From: Rodentibacter sp. Ppn85
Lineage (GTDB): Bacteria; Pseudomonadota; Gammaproteobacteria; Enterobacterales; Pasteurellaceae
Direction: 5' to 3'
NCBI RefSeq assembly: GCF_001999335.1
Contig: NZ_MLHS01000062.1
Location: 1 to 50,772 of the forward strand
Length of the DNA stretch: 50,772 nt
Positions 37,190 through 46,978 of the stretch are shown piece by piece; the stretch's first letter is position 1, and each line of letters opens with the position of its first letter. The notes under the pieces are model-generated. The model was not told where the DNA came from, did no database searches, and saw nothing but the letters and a program-made list of their open reading frames with translations. The position numbers and the translations under genes were made by a program.

Positions 37190-38281
37190 TTACCCTTTTC
37201 GGCTAAAAAGACGGCGGAATTTATACATCATTGCACTATCCCAACTATTTAATACAATCCCAAGCAATAAAAAAATAACATTTACGGTAGGCATAAAAAT
37301 TGCCGCATCTAATTTTCCTGCCGAACCGGCAGATTTAAATGAACTTTGTAATAAGAAATAAATAAGATAAAGCAATAATGCAGGCAGAATTTTCGCAAAA
37401 CGTCCTTCTCTTGGATTCACTCTACTTAGCGGCACAGCAATTAATGCCATTAACGGCACTGCTAAAATGAGGGTAACCCGCCAATGTAATTCGGCTTTTG
37501 CCGCCTCGCTATTTTGTTTCACCAACTCTTCGGAAGAAAGTGCGGCGGCTTCATCAGATTTGTTATCCGTAGCTTGAAATCCCAGATAAGCTTGATAATT
37601 ATCAAAATGTGTAATACGGAAATCCGGCAACGCTGCGGTGCCTTCCACCCGTTGTGTATTTTGCAAATTCAGTATTTGATCACCGTTTGGCAAGACTTTT
37701 AATTCCCCTTTTTCCGCAGTAATGACGGAAGGTTTGGTTTGTCCTTTTGGTGCGGTTTGGAATAGGTAAACCTCATTGATGCGATTGCCTTTGATATTAT
37801 CAATAAACAACACAAAATTATTATTACCGGAGATAAACTGCCCGGAAGAAAGTGCTCCCATCGTTGGATTCGCTTTCGCCTCTTCCACAATAGTGCTTTG
37901 CTTTTGAATCGCCCACGGAGAAAGCCATAGCGCATTATATGCCGCTAAGCCCGTAGTGAACAAAGACAGTACGAGCGCCACACGCACTAAAATCCGCTGA
38001 CCGACACCGCAAGCATGCATCACGGTAATTTCACTTTCCGCATACAACCGCCCAAATGTCAACAAAATGGCAATAAACAAACACAACGGCAACATTAATT
38101 GCGCCATGGTCGGCATTCCCAGTCCAAGTAAAGAAAAAACCAAATCCGCCGGCACATTACCATTTGCCGCAGAACCAAGCACACGCACAAGTTGCTGGCA
38201 GAAAAAAATTAACAGCAAAATGAACAAAATCGCCACTTGGCTCTTAAAGACTTCTTTCGTTAAATATCGCGTTAAAATCAT
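37190..38281 (-). CDS. lptF: LPS export permease LptF
   Basis: Partner of LptG in the LptB2FG complex, 363 residues with the same six-helix and jellyroll layout. The N-terminal [17 protein letters not shown] is typical of LptF and the second helix pair contains the [30 protein letters not shown] segment (split over about residues 62-92), where LptB docks. It starts the lptF-lptG operon and is divergent from pepA. No other Lpt genes are in the window. Confidence 0.95.
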   Translation of the reverse strand: MILTRYLTKEVFKSQVAILFILLLIFFCQQLVRVLGSAANGNVPADLVFSLLGLGMPTMAQLMLPLCLFIAILLTFGRLYAESEITVMHACGVGQRILVRVALVLSLFTTGLAAYNALWLSPWAIQKQSTIVEEAKANPTMGALSSGQFISGNNNFVLFIDNIKGNRINEVYLFQTAPKGQTKPSVITAEKGELKVLPNGDQILNLQNTQRVEGTAALPDFRITHFDNYQAYLGFQATDNKSDEAAALSSEELVKQNSEAAKAELHWRVTLILAVPLMALIAVPLSRVNPREGRFAKILPALLLYLIYFLLQSSFKSAGSAGKLDAAIFMPTVNVIFLLLGIVLNSWDSAMMYKFRRLFSRKG

Positions 38282-38389
38282 CTTATATCGTTATTGTTTA
38301 TCGTTAAAATTGAGGGGAAAACTAGATAAAATCGACCGCGTATGATACCTTATTTTCGCTGATTTAAACAATCAAAATAAGGAAATCAA

Positions 38390-39865
38390 ATGAAATATCA
38401 AGCAAAATTAACCGCACTTTCACAAGCTACCGAATGTATTGTAATAGGTGTGTATGAGAACAATGAATTTTCAAAAAGTTTCAATGAAATCGACCTTACC
38501 ACTCAAGGCTACCTCAACAGTTTAATACAATCAGGCGAACTCACCGGAAAATTAGGACAAACTTTATTGTTACGCGACCTCAATGGCATTAGCGCAAAAC
38601 GAGTTTTAATTATTGGTTGCGGTAAAAAAGGCGAACTCAGCGAACGCCAATATAAGCAGCTTATTCAAAATATGTTAAAAGCGTTAAAAGATACCAATAT
38701 TCGTGAAGCGGTTTATTATTTGACAGAAGTTGAAATCAACAACCGTGATCTTTACTGGAACATCCGTTTTGCCATTGAAACCATTGAGCATACCAACTAT
38801 CAATTCGATCAATTCAAATCTAAAAAAGCGGAACCAATCAGCCTAGAAACGCTCACTTTCAATACTGATTGCCAACAGGCACAACTCGCTATCGATCACG
38901 CCCAAGCTATTGCAAGCGGTGTAAAAGCGGCACGGGATATTGCCAATATGCCGCCTAATGTGTGCAACCCGGCTTATCTTGCCGAACAAGCGAGAAATTT
39001 AGCGGAAAAATCCACCGCACTTTCCCTTGACGTAATTGATGAAAAAATGATGGCCGAGTTAGGTATGAATGCTTATCTTGCGGTTTCCCGCGGTTCATCA
39101 AACCCGGCTTATATGTCTCTTCTTCATTTTAACAACGCAGTGGATAAAAATACCAAACCGATTGTGCTTGTGGGCAAAGGCTTAACTTTTGATGCCGGCG
39201 GTATTTCCTTGAAACCCGCAGCCGATATGGACGAAATGAAATATGACATGGGCGGGGCGGCTTCCGTATTCGGAACAATGAAAGCCATCGCGGAACTTAA
39301 TTTACCGCTAAATGTGATTGGCGTGCTTGCAGGTTGTGAAAACCTACCGGATGGCAATGCCTATCGTCCGGGCGATATTCTCACCACCATGAACGGATTA
39401 AGCGTAGAAGTGCTAAACACGGATGCAGAAGGTCGCCTTGTACTTTGCGACGCACTTACCTATGTAGAACGTTTTGAACCTGAACTTGTCATTGATGTGG
39501 CGACCCTAACCGGCGCATGCGTTGTCGCGTTGGGACAGCACAATAGCGGACTAATGTCGGAAGATGAAAACCTTGCAAACGAATTACTCAACGCGGCTCA
39601 ACAAACTACGGACAAAGCTTGGCGTTTACCGTTAAGCGAAGAATACCAAGAACAGTTGAAATCCCCATTTGCCGATCTTGCCAATATCGGCGGGCGCTGG
39701 GGCGGTGCAAGCACGGCCGCTGCGTTTTTGTCTAACTTCACAAAAAAATACCGCTGGGCGCATTTGGATATCGCCGGCACGGCATGGTTACAAGGTGCGA
39801 ATAAAGGTGCAACCGGTCGCCCGGTTTCGCTACTCACACAATTTCTGATTAATCAAGTAAAATAA
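38390..39865 (+). CDS. pepA: Leucyl aminopeptidase (M17)
   Basis: Cytoplasmic hexameric metallo-aminopeptidase that removes N-terminal residues from peptides. The 491-residue protein has an N-terminal domain (1-160) and the catalytic M17 domain with the signature NTDAEGRL at residues 343-350, the metal-binding [11 protein letters not shown] (261-271) and Asp286 in [14 protein letters not shown] precedes the start. In E. coli, PepA is also a DNA-binding protein for site-specific recombination and carAB control; whether that holds here is not known. It lies divergent from lptF, as in H. influenzae, and ends in a USS hairpin. Confidence 0.96.
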   Translation: MKYQAKLTALSQATECIVIGVYENNEFSKSFNEIDLTTQGYLNSLIQSGELTGKLGQTLLLRDLNGISAKRVLIIGCGKKGELSERQYKQLIQNMLKALKDTNIREAVYYLTEVEINNRDLYWNIRFAIETIEHTNYQFDQFKSKKAEPISLETLTFNTDCQQAQLAIDHAQAIASGVKAARDIANMPPNVCNPAYLAEQARNLAEKSTALSLDVIDEKMMAELGMNAYLAVSRGSSNPAYMSLLHFNNAVDKNTKPIVLVGKGLTFDAGGISLKPAADMDEMKYDMGGAASVFGTMKAIAELNLPLNVIGVLAGCENLPDGNAYRPGDILTTMNGLSVEVLNTDAEGRLVLCDALTYVERFEPELVIDVATLTGACVVALGQHNSGLMSEDENLANELLNAAQQTTDKAWRLPLSEEYQEQLKSPFADLANIGGRWGGASTAAAFLSNFTKKYRWAHLDIAGTAWLQGANKGATGRPVSLLTQFLINQVK

Positions 39866-39868
39866 AAC

Positions 39869-39915
39869 AAAATTGACCGCACTTTGTTGTAATAATAAAA
39901 AGTGCGGTCAATTTT
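39869..39915 (+). terminator. USS-pair terminator after pepA
   Basis: AAAATTGACCGCACTTT and AAAGTGCGGTCAATTTT are exact 17-bp complements around a 13-base loop. Both arms contain exact USS copies. It begins within a few bases of the pepA stop codon. Confidence 0.9.
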
Positions 39916-39951
39916 TGCTAATTATTCGTCATTATGTAGTATAAAGAAAAG

Positions 39952-40019
39952 GTAGGGACGCCACACTGGCGTCCGTAAAAAATTAAATGATTTAGCGGAT
40001 GCCAGCGTGGCGTCCCTAC
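39952..40019. repeat. Long imperfect palindrome with GTAGGGACGCCAC ends
   Basis: GTAGGGACGCCAC at the left end is mirrored by GTGGCGTCCCTAC at the right end (13 bp exact), and pairing continues with few mismatches to the centre, giving a 68-base cruciform. Each arm also contains a small palindrome (CGCCACACTGGCG type). It is non-coding and has no T-run. Similar palindromes occur in many bacterial genomes as short dispersed repeats. The rest of this gap up to 40167 shows nothing I recognise. Confidence 0.75.
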
Positions 40020-40167
40020 ATATGAGATAAAATCCAAGTTTGTGCAACTGCTACGTAATACCGTAATTATTCGGTAAATTCAAAAATATCTAAAACGGAA
40101 TTTGTTTCTGATAGCTTAGGTTAGGGTACATTCCCAAATAGGTGGGTTCTTTAAATTTTTATCAAGA

Positions 40168-40785
40168 TCACAAATTGATAATTTCATCCGCCAATTCATC
40201 AATAAATCCCTGATAATGTGAAGAAATTAGCATAGGCAACCCAAGTTCACGCAAAAGAGCGGTCAGTTTTTGTGTATTTTTGCGATCTAATCCGTTCGTT
40301 GGTTCGTCCAACAATAAAATTTTGGGTTGCATGGCAAGCACACCGGCAAGAGCGGTAAAATTCTTTTCGCCGCCTGAAAGCGTATGCACCGTGCGATCCT
40401 TTAAATGGCTAATCCTCAGACGGTCAAGTTGTTGTTCCGCAAGTTGATAAGCGTATGCTTGAGAGTGGCCTTGGTTAAGTGGGCCAAAGGCGACATCATC
40501 CAGCACGGTCGGGCCAAAAAGTTGATCATCGGCATTCTGAAAGCAAATTCCCACCACACCACGAAAAGGGGCAAAATCTTTCTCTTTTCGACAGTTTTTT
40601 CCAAATAATCGGATTTCCCCTTTTGAAATAGGAACAAACCCAAGTAAGGCAAGTAATAAAGTGGTTTTACCCGCACCAATTTCCCCTTGAATAAATAAGC
40701 GTTTTTTCTCTTCAAGGTGAAAAGTTAAATTTTGAATAATCGGTTTGCCACTACGTTCAATGCAAATATCTTTAACGTTCAGCAT
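40168..40785 (-). CDS. nikO: Nickel ECF transporter ATP-binding protein
   Basis: ATPase of an energy-coupling factor transporter (CbiO/NikO type), 205 residues. Walker A is GEIGAGKTT, the signature is LSGGEKN, Walker B is LLLDEPTNGLD, and the switch histidine (SSHYQGF) is intact. It is short compared with typical CbiO (about 270 residues) and lacks the C-terminal extension, as in the compact Pasteurellaceae nickel systems. The ATG at 40785 has AGGAAAGA upstream; a TTG 18 bases earlier is unlikely. The start lies 14 bases inside nikQ. It is the last gene of nikKLMQO. Confidence 0.9.
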   Translation of the reverse strand: MLNVKDICIERSGKPIIQNLTFHLEEKKRLFIQGEIGAGKTTLLLALLGFVPISKGEIRLFGKNCRKEKDFAPFRGVVGICFQNADDQLFGPTVLDDVAFGPLNQGHSQAYAYQLAEQQLDRLRISHLKDRTVHTLSGGEKNFTALAGVLAMQPKILLLDEPTNGLDRKNTQKLTALLRELGLPMLISSHYQGFIDELADEIINL

Positions 40786-41413
40786 CTTCTTTCCTGTTAC
40801 CAAATTGAAAACTTCGGCATTTCAATGCTATTTGTGCCGTTTCCGCTTTCAATAAGGCATGAATCAATAATAATGTCACCGCTTGTGCCGTCACATAAAA
40901 GGTTCGACGATTAAATGCCGCTTGATATCCACGGGCGCGCATTGCAATATCCATCTTTTGTCGTAGCTCGCCAAGCAATGCAATGTAACGTATCGTCAAA
41001 ACAAATAATTGTATGAGTTTTTCCGGTAAGGGTAATTTGCCAAGTGCTTGAATCAATATGGCATCGTTGATATTCCATAAAAAAAGCCAGAGAGAAAACA
41101 ATACTAGATTCATTCTTAGGCTAAGTATTTCGGCAAGTCGTATTCCTTGTATATTAACTTCAATGCCTTTTTCCCCTACCTTCCAAACCAGTGTCACCCA
41201 GATTAAAAAGATAAAAATTAATAGACCTAACCAACGTTTAACATAAGGAAATAAAGGCTTGGAATGAATTAAAACCAACAAGATAAAAACAGTCGCAACA
41301 CTGATATTAAGTGTAATAAGCCAAGAAAAATCACTTAAACCGCTAATTATGAGTCCCCAGAGAAAAAGCCCGATCAAACGAAAGTGCGGTTGAATTAAAG
41401 CATGAATTTTCAT
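40772..41413 (-). CDS. nikQ: Nickel ECF transporter T-component (CbiQ-like)
   Basis: Membrane T-component that couples the ATPase to the substrate-specific subunit. The 213-residue protein has about five helices and the C-terminal coupling motif ARGYQAAF (AxRGxxx-type, at MRARGYQA), where the ATPase docks. It starts with ATG overlapping the nikM stop by 4 bases, and its end overlaps nikO by 14 bases. These overlaps indicate a tightly coupled operon. Confidence 0.88.
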   Translation of the reverse strand: MKIHALIQPHFRLIGLFLWGLIISGLSDFSWLITLNISVATVFILLVLIHSKPLFPYVKRWLGLLIFIFLIWVTLVWKVGEKGIEVNIQGIRLAEILSLRMNLVLFSLWLFLWNINDAILIQALGKLPLPEKLIQLFVLTIRYIALLGELRQKMDIAMRARGYQAAFNRRTFYVTAQAVTLLLIHALLKAETAQIALKCRSFQFGNRKEDAER

Positions 41414-42030
41414 GAAACGATTGCCGTACGATTCAATGCTTCAGGATACATTTTACAAAGAAGTGAAATCACACCAACACTGATTAGGCTGTCTAACACT
41501 AATACCGGAATATGGGAAATGAGCAATAACCCAACCAGACTGCTATAACTTTTCCCCCCGTCAAGCACCAATGCCAAAGAGGCTAATGCGGCTGCACCGC
41601 CTACGCCGATAATCCCCGCGCCGATACCAACAAATAAACGACTTTTTAATGGCATTTGGGGCATCAAAAATGAACGGAAAAGATAGTGAGCGATAAGTGC
41701 CGGCGTTGCCATCAAACAAAGGTTTACCCCCAAGACCGCAAAGCCGCCAAAGGAGAAAAACAACACTTGTAACAATAAAGCGATGAGAAAGGCGGGAAAA
41801 ACTGCCCAGCCCAGAAAAAGCCCCGCCATACCGTTTAAAATCAAATGCACACTGCCGATGCCGACCGGTATATGGATCGTACCGGCGACAAAGAAAGCGG
41901 CGGCAAAAAGTGCTGCGAGCGGTAAATTTTCAACCTCTAAACGGCGTATTCCGATCGTAATTCCTATCACGGCGAGAACTGCTCCGGTTAATAAAATCGG
42001 CGTATGCAAAACACCTTCGGATAAATGCAT
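41410..42030 (-). CDS. nikM: Nickel ECF transporter substrate-specific subunit (CbiM-like)
   Basis: Integral membrane S-component that binds the metal. The 206-residue protein starts MHLSEG; in CbiM/NikM the N-terminal amine and His2 coordinate the metal, so the exact start matters. ATG at 42030 has AAGGA seven bases upstream and gives that N-terminus, whereas an upstream start would bury it. Six or seven helices are expected, with IPVGIGSVHLILNGMAGLFLGW (split around residues 57-80) conserved. Cobalt is the alternative substrate, but the nikKL partners and nimR point to nickel. Confidence 0.9.
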   Translation of the reverse strand: MHLSEGVLHTPILLTGAVLAVIGITIGIRRLEVENLPLAALFAAAFFVAGTIHIPVGIGSVHLILNGMAGLFLGWAVFPAFLIALLLQVLFFSFGGFAVLGVNLCLMATPALIAHYLFRSFLMPQMPLKSRLFVGIGAGIIGVGGAAALASLALVLDGGKSYSSLVGLLLISHIPVLVLDSLISVGVISLLCKMYPEALNRTAIVS

Positions 42031-42040
42031 TTTAGTATCC

Positions 42041-42514
42041 TTATTTGGTTTTTCGTAAATTACGCCAAGCAATCAGTCCGGCAACGCCGACAATGTAGCC
42101 AATTCCGCCTAAAATATCATGCCAATAAATTTTATCTTTTAACTCGGCAATATCCGCTCGTAGCAACATCAGATCCGCCGTTTGATTATTTGAAGGCGAT
42201 GTACGATCCGCCACAATAGAGGCACGATGACCTTCTTCGCCTTCTACCACGACTTTTAACACCGACCCCGCCACATTCGGCACAGCAAGGCGAAATTCGC
42301 CTTTCATATTTGTTTTGGAATTTAAAATTGGTTCTTTCGCTCCCGAGCGAAACACTTCTAAATAGGTTTCCGCCGCCGGTGTCATATCGGAATAGTAAGA
42401 TTTACCGGAAAGGATTTGCCCGTCATATTGAGCAAATACGTGAAGTGCATGAGCTTGTACATTCGGTAAATACAATGCAAGAAAAAGTGCGGTAAAAAAA
42501 GACAATATTTTCAT
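42041..42514 (-). CDS. nikL: Nickel ECF transporter accessory protein (NikL/CbiL)
   Basis: A 157-residue membrane protein with an N-terminal signal (cleavage after VQA, about residue 21), a periplasmic beta-rich domain (about 25-110), and one C-terminal helix (about 134-150) with a short basic tail. It opens AHALHVFAQYDG after the signal, so a histidine-containing N-terminus faces the periplasm. This family pairs with NikM in nickel transporters. It lies 10 bases before nikM. Confidence 0.82.
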   Translation of the reverse strand: MKILSFFTALFLALYLPNVQAHALHVFAQYDGQILSGKSYYSDMTPAAETYLEVFRSGAKEPILNSKTNMKGEFRLAVPNVAGSVLKVVVEGEEGHRASIVADRTSPSNNQTADLMLLRADIAELKDKIYWHDILGGIGYIVGVAGLIAWRNLRKTK

Positions 42515-42529
42515 TCTGGCATCGCCTAT

Positions 42530-43213
42530 TTATTGTGCATCAAAGGTCAGCATATATTCAACGGTTTTACGATCATAATCAGGATTATCCGCCACATTCT
42601 CTTCAAACTCCGCCCATACTTTGTTATAACCTCTCACGGGCGTAAATTCGGCAATGCCCTTTTCATCGGTTAAATTAAACGGAGCATCTTCCCCCACTCC
42701 TACCTTAGTACCTTGAATCGGTTTTCCATTGTGTAAAACAAGAATAGCAAGAGGTTTTCCCGCCTCGGCTTTCATCTGCGGGATCAATTCATAGGCTACA
42801 TCATGGGCTTTAAAGGATTGCTCATCCCATTTCAAAATCGCTTTACCTAATTTCAATGGATTGGTGCTAAATTCCGCAGAAGGTTCTTCACGTTTGGTTT
42901 TTTCCACATATTTACCACTTGGTAATTTTGACCATATACCATTATCAAATGTCATAAATACCATATCGGATTTGGGTATCAGGTAGGCTTCGCCATTTTT
43001 AAATTGATAGTCAAGTGCGGTCAATTTTCCTTGAGAATTTAGAATTTGTAAGGATTTAATTTTGTGTTGTGGGTAAGATTCCGTTTCCGTATGACCAAAT
43101 TTCATCACATATTCATCTTGTGATGAAGCCGGTTCAAGCCATACATTATGCGCGTTTGCCACAGACAGTGTGAAAAGTGCGGCTAATCCCATTGTTATTT
43201 TTTTGAATTGCAT
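42530..43213 (-). CDS. nikK: Nickel transport-associated periplasmic protein (NikK/DUF4198)
   Basis: A 227-residue exported protein of the DUF4198 family, with a signal peptide ending at ANA (about residue 21) and the mature N-terminus HNVWLEPASSQDEYVMKFGHTE, rich in likely metal ligands (His22 and later His). It is the first gene of nikKLMQO, the order known from Actinobacillus and H. influenzae. Its job is probably periplasmic nickel capture or delivery to NikM. AAGGAAAC precedes the start. The promoter upstream has the 19-bp spacer of MerR-type control. Confidence 0.85.
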   Translation of the reverse strand: MQFKKITMGLAALFTLSVANAHNVWLEPASSQDEYVMKFGHTETESYPQHKIKSLQILNSQGKLTALDYQFKNGEAYLIPKSDMVFMTFDNGIWSKLPSGKYVEKTKREEPSAEFSTNPLKLGKAILKWDEQSFKAHDVAYELIPQMKAEAGKPLAILVLHNGKPIQGTKVGVGEDAPFNLTDEKGIAEFTPVRGYNKVWAEFEENVADNPDYDRKTVEYMLTFDAQ

Positions 43214-43248
43214 TTATTGGTTTCCTTATTATTAAAAAAGCGGGAGCA

Positions 43249-43279
43249 ATGATAGAATATGAAGTAACTTTAGAGTCAA
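43249..43279 (-). promoter_or_regulatory. nikK promoter with a 19-bp spacer (MerR-type) and operator dyad
   Basis: On the minus strand, TTGACT (43274-43279) and TATCAT (43249-43254) are separated by 19 bases. This overlong spacer is the hallmark of promoters twisted open by MerR-family activators. Within it lies the dyad TAAAGTTACTTCA (43260-43272). It lies directly between nikK and the divergent nimR, so NimR is the expected activator. Confidence 0.7.
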
Positions 43280-43299
43280 GCGAAATTTTGAGGAAAATC

Positions 43300-43704
43300 A
43301 TGAAAATAGGTCAGCTTGCCAAAGCGTTAAATTGCACCGTAGAAACCATTCGTTTTTACGAAAAACAGGGGCTACTCCCCTCTCCCCTACGCTCGAATGG
43401 AAATTTTCGCCAATATAATGAAGATCATCTGAAACGTCTGTCTTTTATTTGCAATTGCCGAAGTTTAGATTTATCTCTCAATGAAATTAAAACCTTAATT
43501 TCCCTTGAAAACCAAACCGAGCAACGCACTGAAGAAATGAATAAATTATTGGATCGTCATATTAAAGATACAGCTAAACGTATTCACGAATTGGCACACT
43601 TGCGGATGAAATTAATCGAACTCAAAGAAAAAATCGTCTCAAATGATGAAGATCCGATAAAACTACTGTTACAACATAGTGGGGTAAGGTTTGTGAGGTT
43701 ATAA
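43300..43704 (+). CDS. nimR: MerR-family regulator of nickel uptake
   Basis: A 134-residue MerR-family transcription factor. The winged helix-turn-helix is at the N-terminus (MKIGQLAKALNCTVETIRFY, residues 1-20, then EKQGLLPSP) and a coiled-coil dimer helix follows (about 75-115). Cysteines occur at 12, 51 and 53; there is no C-terminal cysteine-rich metal loop of the ZntR/CadR kind. In H. influenzae the equivalent (HI1623) is named NimR and controls the nickel transporter; gene order supports the same here. ATG at 43300 has GAGGA upstream. The ATG at 43249 is excluded because it falls in the nikK -10 box. Confidence 0.88.
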   Translation: MKIGQLAKALNCTVETIRFYEKQGLLPSPLRSNGNFRQYNEDHLKRLSFICNCRSLDLSLNEIKTLISLENQTEQRTEEMNKLLDRHIKDTAKRIHELAHLRMKLIELKEKIVSNDEDPIKLLLQHSGVRFVRL

Positions 43705-43721
43705 ATTTAACGCAAAAAAAT

Positions 43722-43756
43722 ACCGCACTTCAGTTTCCCAAAGTGCGGTTTATTTT
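43722..43756. terminator. USS-pair hairpin between nimR and pntB
   Basis: ACCGCACTT and AAGTGCGGT pair over 9 bp around a 10-base loop, with AT-rich flanks on both sides that extend the stem loosely. It lies between convergent nimR and pntB and probably ends both. Confidence 0.85.
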
Positions 43757-43764
43757 CAGCTTGT

Positions 43765-45189
43765 TTAAAGAGCTTTTAGAATATCTTCAACGCGATCTTT
43801 CGCATCACCAAAGAGCATTTGGGTATTCTCTTTGAAGAATAACGGATTTTGCACACCGGCATAACCTACTGCCATAGAGCGTTTGAATACGATCACATTT
43901 TGCGCTTTCCATACTTCCAATACCGGCATTCCTGCAATCGGGCTGTTTGGATCTTCCATTGCCGCAGGGTTTACAGTATCGTTTGCACCGATAACCAATA
44001 CTACATCGGTATCTGCGAAATCTTCATTGATTTCATCCATTTCAAGCACAACATCATAAGGTACTTTGGCTTCCGCTAACAGCACGTTCATATGCCCCGG
44101 TAAACGACCTGCAACAGGATGAATACCAAAACGTACGTTTACGCCACGTTCACGTAATTTTGCAGTAATATCCGCCACCGGATATTGCGCTTGTGCCACC
44201 GCCATACCATATCCCGGAGTGATAATGACAGAACTTGCATTTTTCAGTAACTCCGCGACTTCTTCCGCTGTGGTTTCACGATGCTCGCCTTGCTCTTCAT
44301 CGGAAGAGACTTGCACATCATTGCCAAAGCCACCGGCAATCACGCTGATAAACGAGCGGTTCATCGCTTTACACATAATGTAAGAAAGAATCGCACCGGA
44401 AGAACCGACCAATGCACCGGTTACGATTAATAGGTCATTGCTCAGCATAAAACCTGCAGCCGCCGCAGCCCAACCGGAGTAAGAGTTAAGCATAGAAACC
44501 ACTACCGGCATATCCGCACCACCGATAGATGCCACTAAATGCCAGCCGAATGCAAGTGCGATTGCGGTCATTAATAACACAGGGAAAATATTCTCAGGGT
44601 TGTTTAAGAATGCCACCATCAATAATACAGAAACTACAATCGCCGCTAAGTTTAATTTATGACGGTGCGGTAGCATTAATGCTTTTGAGTTAATTTTTCC
44701 GCTTAACTTACCGAACGCCACTACCGAACCCGTAAAAGTTACCGCACCGATAAAGATCCCGAGGAATACTTCAACATTGTGAATGGTCGCCAGAGTTGCC
44801 TGTTCAGCAAGGAATTGTGCCTGTTGCACATCATCCAAACCGTTCGGCATAGTTGGAATATCGTGTAAACCATAGCTGTTAAAACCGACAAGCACGGCCG
44901 CTAAACCCACAAAGCTGTGGAGAATTGCCACAAGCTCCGGCATTTCCGTCATTTCTACTTTTAATGCGCGTTGAATACCGATTACACCGCCGGCGGTCAT
45001 CGCAATGATGATCCAAAACGTCCCTTCGGAATGCGGGCCGAAAATAGTCGCTACAAGCGCAATAGTCATCCCGACAATACCAAACCAACAACCCGCTTTG
45101 GCAGTTTCGTGTTTAGAAAGTCCCGCCAAGCTCATAATGAAAAGTAATGCTGCAACAATATACGCAGCCTGTACTAAACCTTCAGACAT
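43765..45189 (-). CDS. pntB: NAD(P) transhydrogenase subunit beta
   Basis: Membrane subunit of the proton-translocating transhydrogenase that makes NADPH from NADH using the proton gradient. The 474-residue protein has about eight or nine N-terminal helices (domain II) and a soluble C-terminal NADP-binding domain III. The latter starts near residue 290 and includes [15 protein letters not shown] (about 320-334), [20 protein letters not shown] (about 350-370) and [10 protein letters not shown] (about 399-408). It is second in the pntAB operon, 10 bases after pntA. Confidence 0.96.
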   Translation of the reverse strand: MSEGLVQAAYIVAALLFIMSLAGLSKHETAKAGCWFGIVGMTIALVATIFGPHSEGTFWIIIAMTAGGVIGIQRALKVEMTEMPELVAILHSFVGLAAVLVGFNSYGLHDIPTMPNGLDDVQQAQFLAEQATLATIHNVEVFLGIFIGAVTFTGSVVAFGKLSGKINSKALMLPHRHKLNLAAIVVSVLLMVAFLNNPENIFPVLLMTAIALAFGWHLVASIGGADMPVVVSMLNSYSGWAAAAAGFMLSNDLLIVTGALVGSSGAILSYIMCKAMNRSFISVIAGGFGNDVQVSSDEEQGEHRETTAEEVAELLKNASSVIITPGYGMAVAQAQYPVADITAKLRERGVNVRFGIHPVAGRLPGHMNVLLAEAKVPYDVVLEMDEINEDFADTDVVLVIGANDTVNPAAMEDPNSPIAGMPVLEVWKAQNVIVFKRSMAVGYAGVQNPLFFKENTQMLFGDAKDRVEDILKAL

Positions 45190-45199
45190 TACGTTCTCC

Positions 45200-46738
45200 T
45201 TAACCTTTTCTAAACATTGCCAACATACGTTGTGTTACACGGAATCCACCAAAAATATTGATGCTTGCCACCAAAATTGCCACAAAGGCTAACGCATCAA
45301 TAAAGAGGTTGCCCGACGGCTGACGAATTTGCAGTAACGCCCCTACAATAATGATACCTGAAATGGCATTCGTCACCGCCATTAATGGTGTGTGAAGTGC
45401 ATGACTAACATTCCAAACCACGTAATAACCCACCACACAGGCTAATACAAACACCGTAAAATGTGATAAAAATGCAGCCGGTGCAACGGAAGCAAGCCAT
45501 AGGAATAATACGCCGACACCTGCCATCACACCGTATTTCACACGCGGATTGGTCGGTTTGGCTTCTTTTTTCTCTGCCACAGGTGTGGCTTTTACATCTT
45601 GTTTTGGTTGAGCCGATACTTGAATTTGTGCCGGAGGAATTTCTTCCCCGTCACGCACAACAGTCACACCGCGTAATACTACATCCTCAAAATCAATGTT
45701 AATGTTGCCGTCTTTCTCTTTACACAAGAGTTTCAATAAATTGACTAAGTTTGTGCCGTAAAGTTGGGAAGATTGTGTCGGTAAGCGGCTTGGGAAATCC
45801 GTATAGCCGATCACTTTCACTTGGTTTTCAGTCGTCACGACTTTACCCGCTTGGGTATATTCGCAGTTACCGCCTGTTGCCGCTGCCAAATCCACAATCA
45901 CCGAACCCGCTTTCATGGAATCCACCATTTCTTTGGTGATCAAACGTGGCGCAGGTTTACCCGGAATCGCAGCCGTTGTAATGATAATGTCCACCTCTTT
46001 GGCTTGCTCTGCGTAAAGTTCCATTGCTCGGCGGTTAAACTCTTCCGACATCACTTTCGCATAACCATCACCGCTGCCGCCTTCTTCTTTAAAATCAATT
46101 TCTAAGAAGCTTGCACCCATACTTTGAACTTGTTCTTTTACTTCTGGACGGGAATCAAACGCACGTACAATCGCACCAAGGCTATTTGCCGCACCAATCG
46201 CAGCTAAACCTGCCACCCCCGCACCAATCACCAACACTTTTGCTGGCGGAACTTTACCTGCGGCCGTAATTTGTCCGGTGAAAAAACTGCCAAACTCGTG
46301 TGCCGCCTCAATCACCGCACGATAACCGGAAATATTCGCCATTGAACTTAATGCGTCCAAGGCTTGCGCACGCGAAATACGCGGCACGGCATCCATTGCA
46401 AGCACATTGATTTTTTTCGCTGTTAATTTTTGCATTAACTCAGGATTTTGCGCACGCCAAATGAAACTGACCAGCGTTGCCCCTTCTTTCATTTGAGCGA
46501 TTTCTTCATTTGTCGGCGGATTCACTTTAAAAATGATATCCGATTGCCAAATTTCAGCCGCTGCACCAATTTTTGCACCTGCGTCTAAAAATGCCTGATC
46601 CTCAAAACTTGCTTTAAAGCCCGCATCGTGTTCCACGATAACCTCAAAGCCCAATTTCAGGATTTGTTGAACCGTTTTTGGCGTTGCCGCCACACGTGCT
46701 TCATTATCAAGCAGTTCTTTTGGTACACCAATTAACAT
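45200..46738 (-). CDS. pntA: NAD(P) transhydrogenase subunit alpha
   Basis: NAD-binding subunit, 512 residues. Domain I (residues 1 to about 370) starts [20 protein letters not shown] and includes [19 protein letters not shown] and the dinucleotide-binding [18 protein letters not shown] near residue 172. A Pro/Ala/Lys linker (about 380-405) precedes four C-terminal helices of domain II. Length and layout match the E. coli-type two-subunit enzyme. It is the first gene of the operon. About 150 bases upstream lies a CRP-like palindrome. It provides NADPH and links to proton motive force. Confidence 0.96.
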   Translation of the reverse strand: MLIGVPKELLDNEARVAATPKTVQQILKLGFEVIVEHDAGFKASFEDQAFLDAGAKIGAAAEIWQSDIIFKVNPPTNEEIAQMKEGATLVSFIWRAQNPELMQKLTAKKINVLAMDAVPRISRAQALDALSSMANISGYRAVIEAAHEFGSFFTGQITAAGKVPPAKVLVIGAGVAGLAAIGAANSLGAIVRAFDSRPEVKEQVQSMGASFLEIDFKEEGGSGDGYAKVMSEEFNRRAMELYAEQAKEVDIIITTAAIPGKPAPRLITKEMVDSMKAGSVIVDLAAATGGNCEYTQAGKVVTTENQVKVIGYTDFPSRLPTQSSQLYGTNLVNLLKLLCKEKDGNINIDFEDVVLRGVTVVRDGEEIPPAQIQVSAQPKQDVKATPVAEKKEAKPTNPRVKYGVMAGVGVLFLWLASVAPAAFLSHFTVFVLACVVGYYVVWNVSHALHTPLMAVTNAISGIIIVGALLQIRQPSGNLFIDALAFVAILVASINIFGGFRVTQRMLAMFRKG

Positions 46739-46829
46739 ACTGTTTCCCTCTGTTTGATGATTGGGTTGATGATTTTATTGAATGAATTCAAGTTCATTCT
46801 TCCGATAAATGACAAAAAGTCAGATGGCG

Positions 46830-46876
46830 TTAACTGTATCATTTTTCAGTTAAAATGAGATATATTTTTTTAACTG
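46830..46876. promoter_or_regulatory. Repeated TTAACTG motif upstream of pntA
   Basis: TTAACTG (46830-46836) and CAGTTAA (46847-46853) form an inverted pair, and a third copy (TTAACTG) lies at 46870-46876. The cluster sits between the pntA start and the CRP-like palindrome, where an operator would be expected. The regulator is unknown. Confidence 0.35.
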
Positions 46877-46890
46877 TTTTTACAATATAT

Positions 46891-46906
46891 TGTGATAGGG
46901 ATCACA
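46891..46906. promoter_or_regulatory. CRP-like binding site upstream of pntA
   Basis: TGTGATAGGGATCACA contains exact TGTGA and TCACA half-sites separated by 6 bases, the canonical CRP layout. It lies about 155 bases upstream of the pntA start codon and on the downstream side of the YafD-like gene, so pntAB is the likely target. The short spacer holds no TGCGA, so it is not a competence-type (CRP-S) site. Confidence 0.6.
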
Positions 46907-46978
46907 AAGCAAAACAAAAAAGTGCGGTTGATTTTCACAACATTTTTCGCTAACGATATTCTCAATAGTTGCTTTCAC

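Noticed and set aside
39952-40019. CRISPR repeat
   Set aside because: There is a single palindrome with no evenly spaced direct repeats or spacers.
45821-46105. Open frame on the plus strand inside pntA
   Set aside because: It overlaps conserved pntA codons on the other strand and resembles no known protein.
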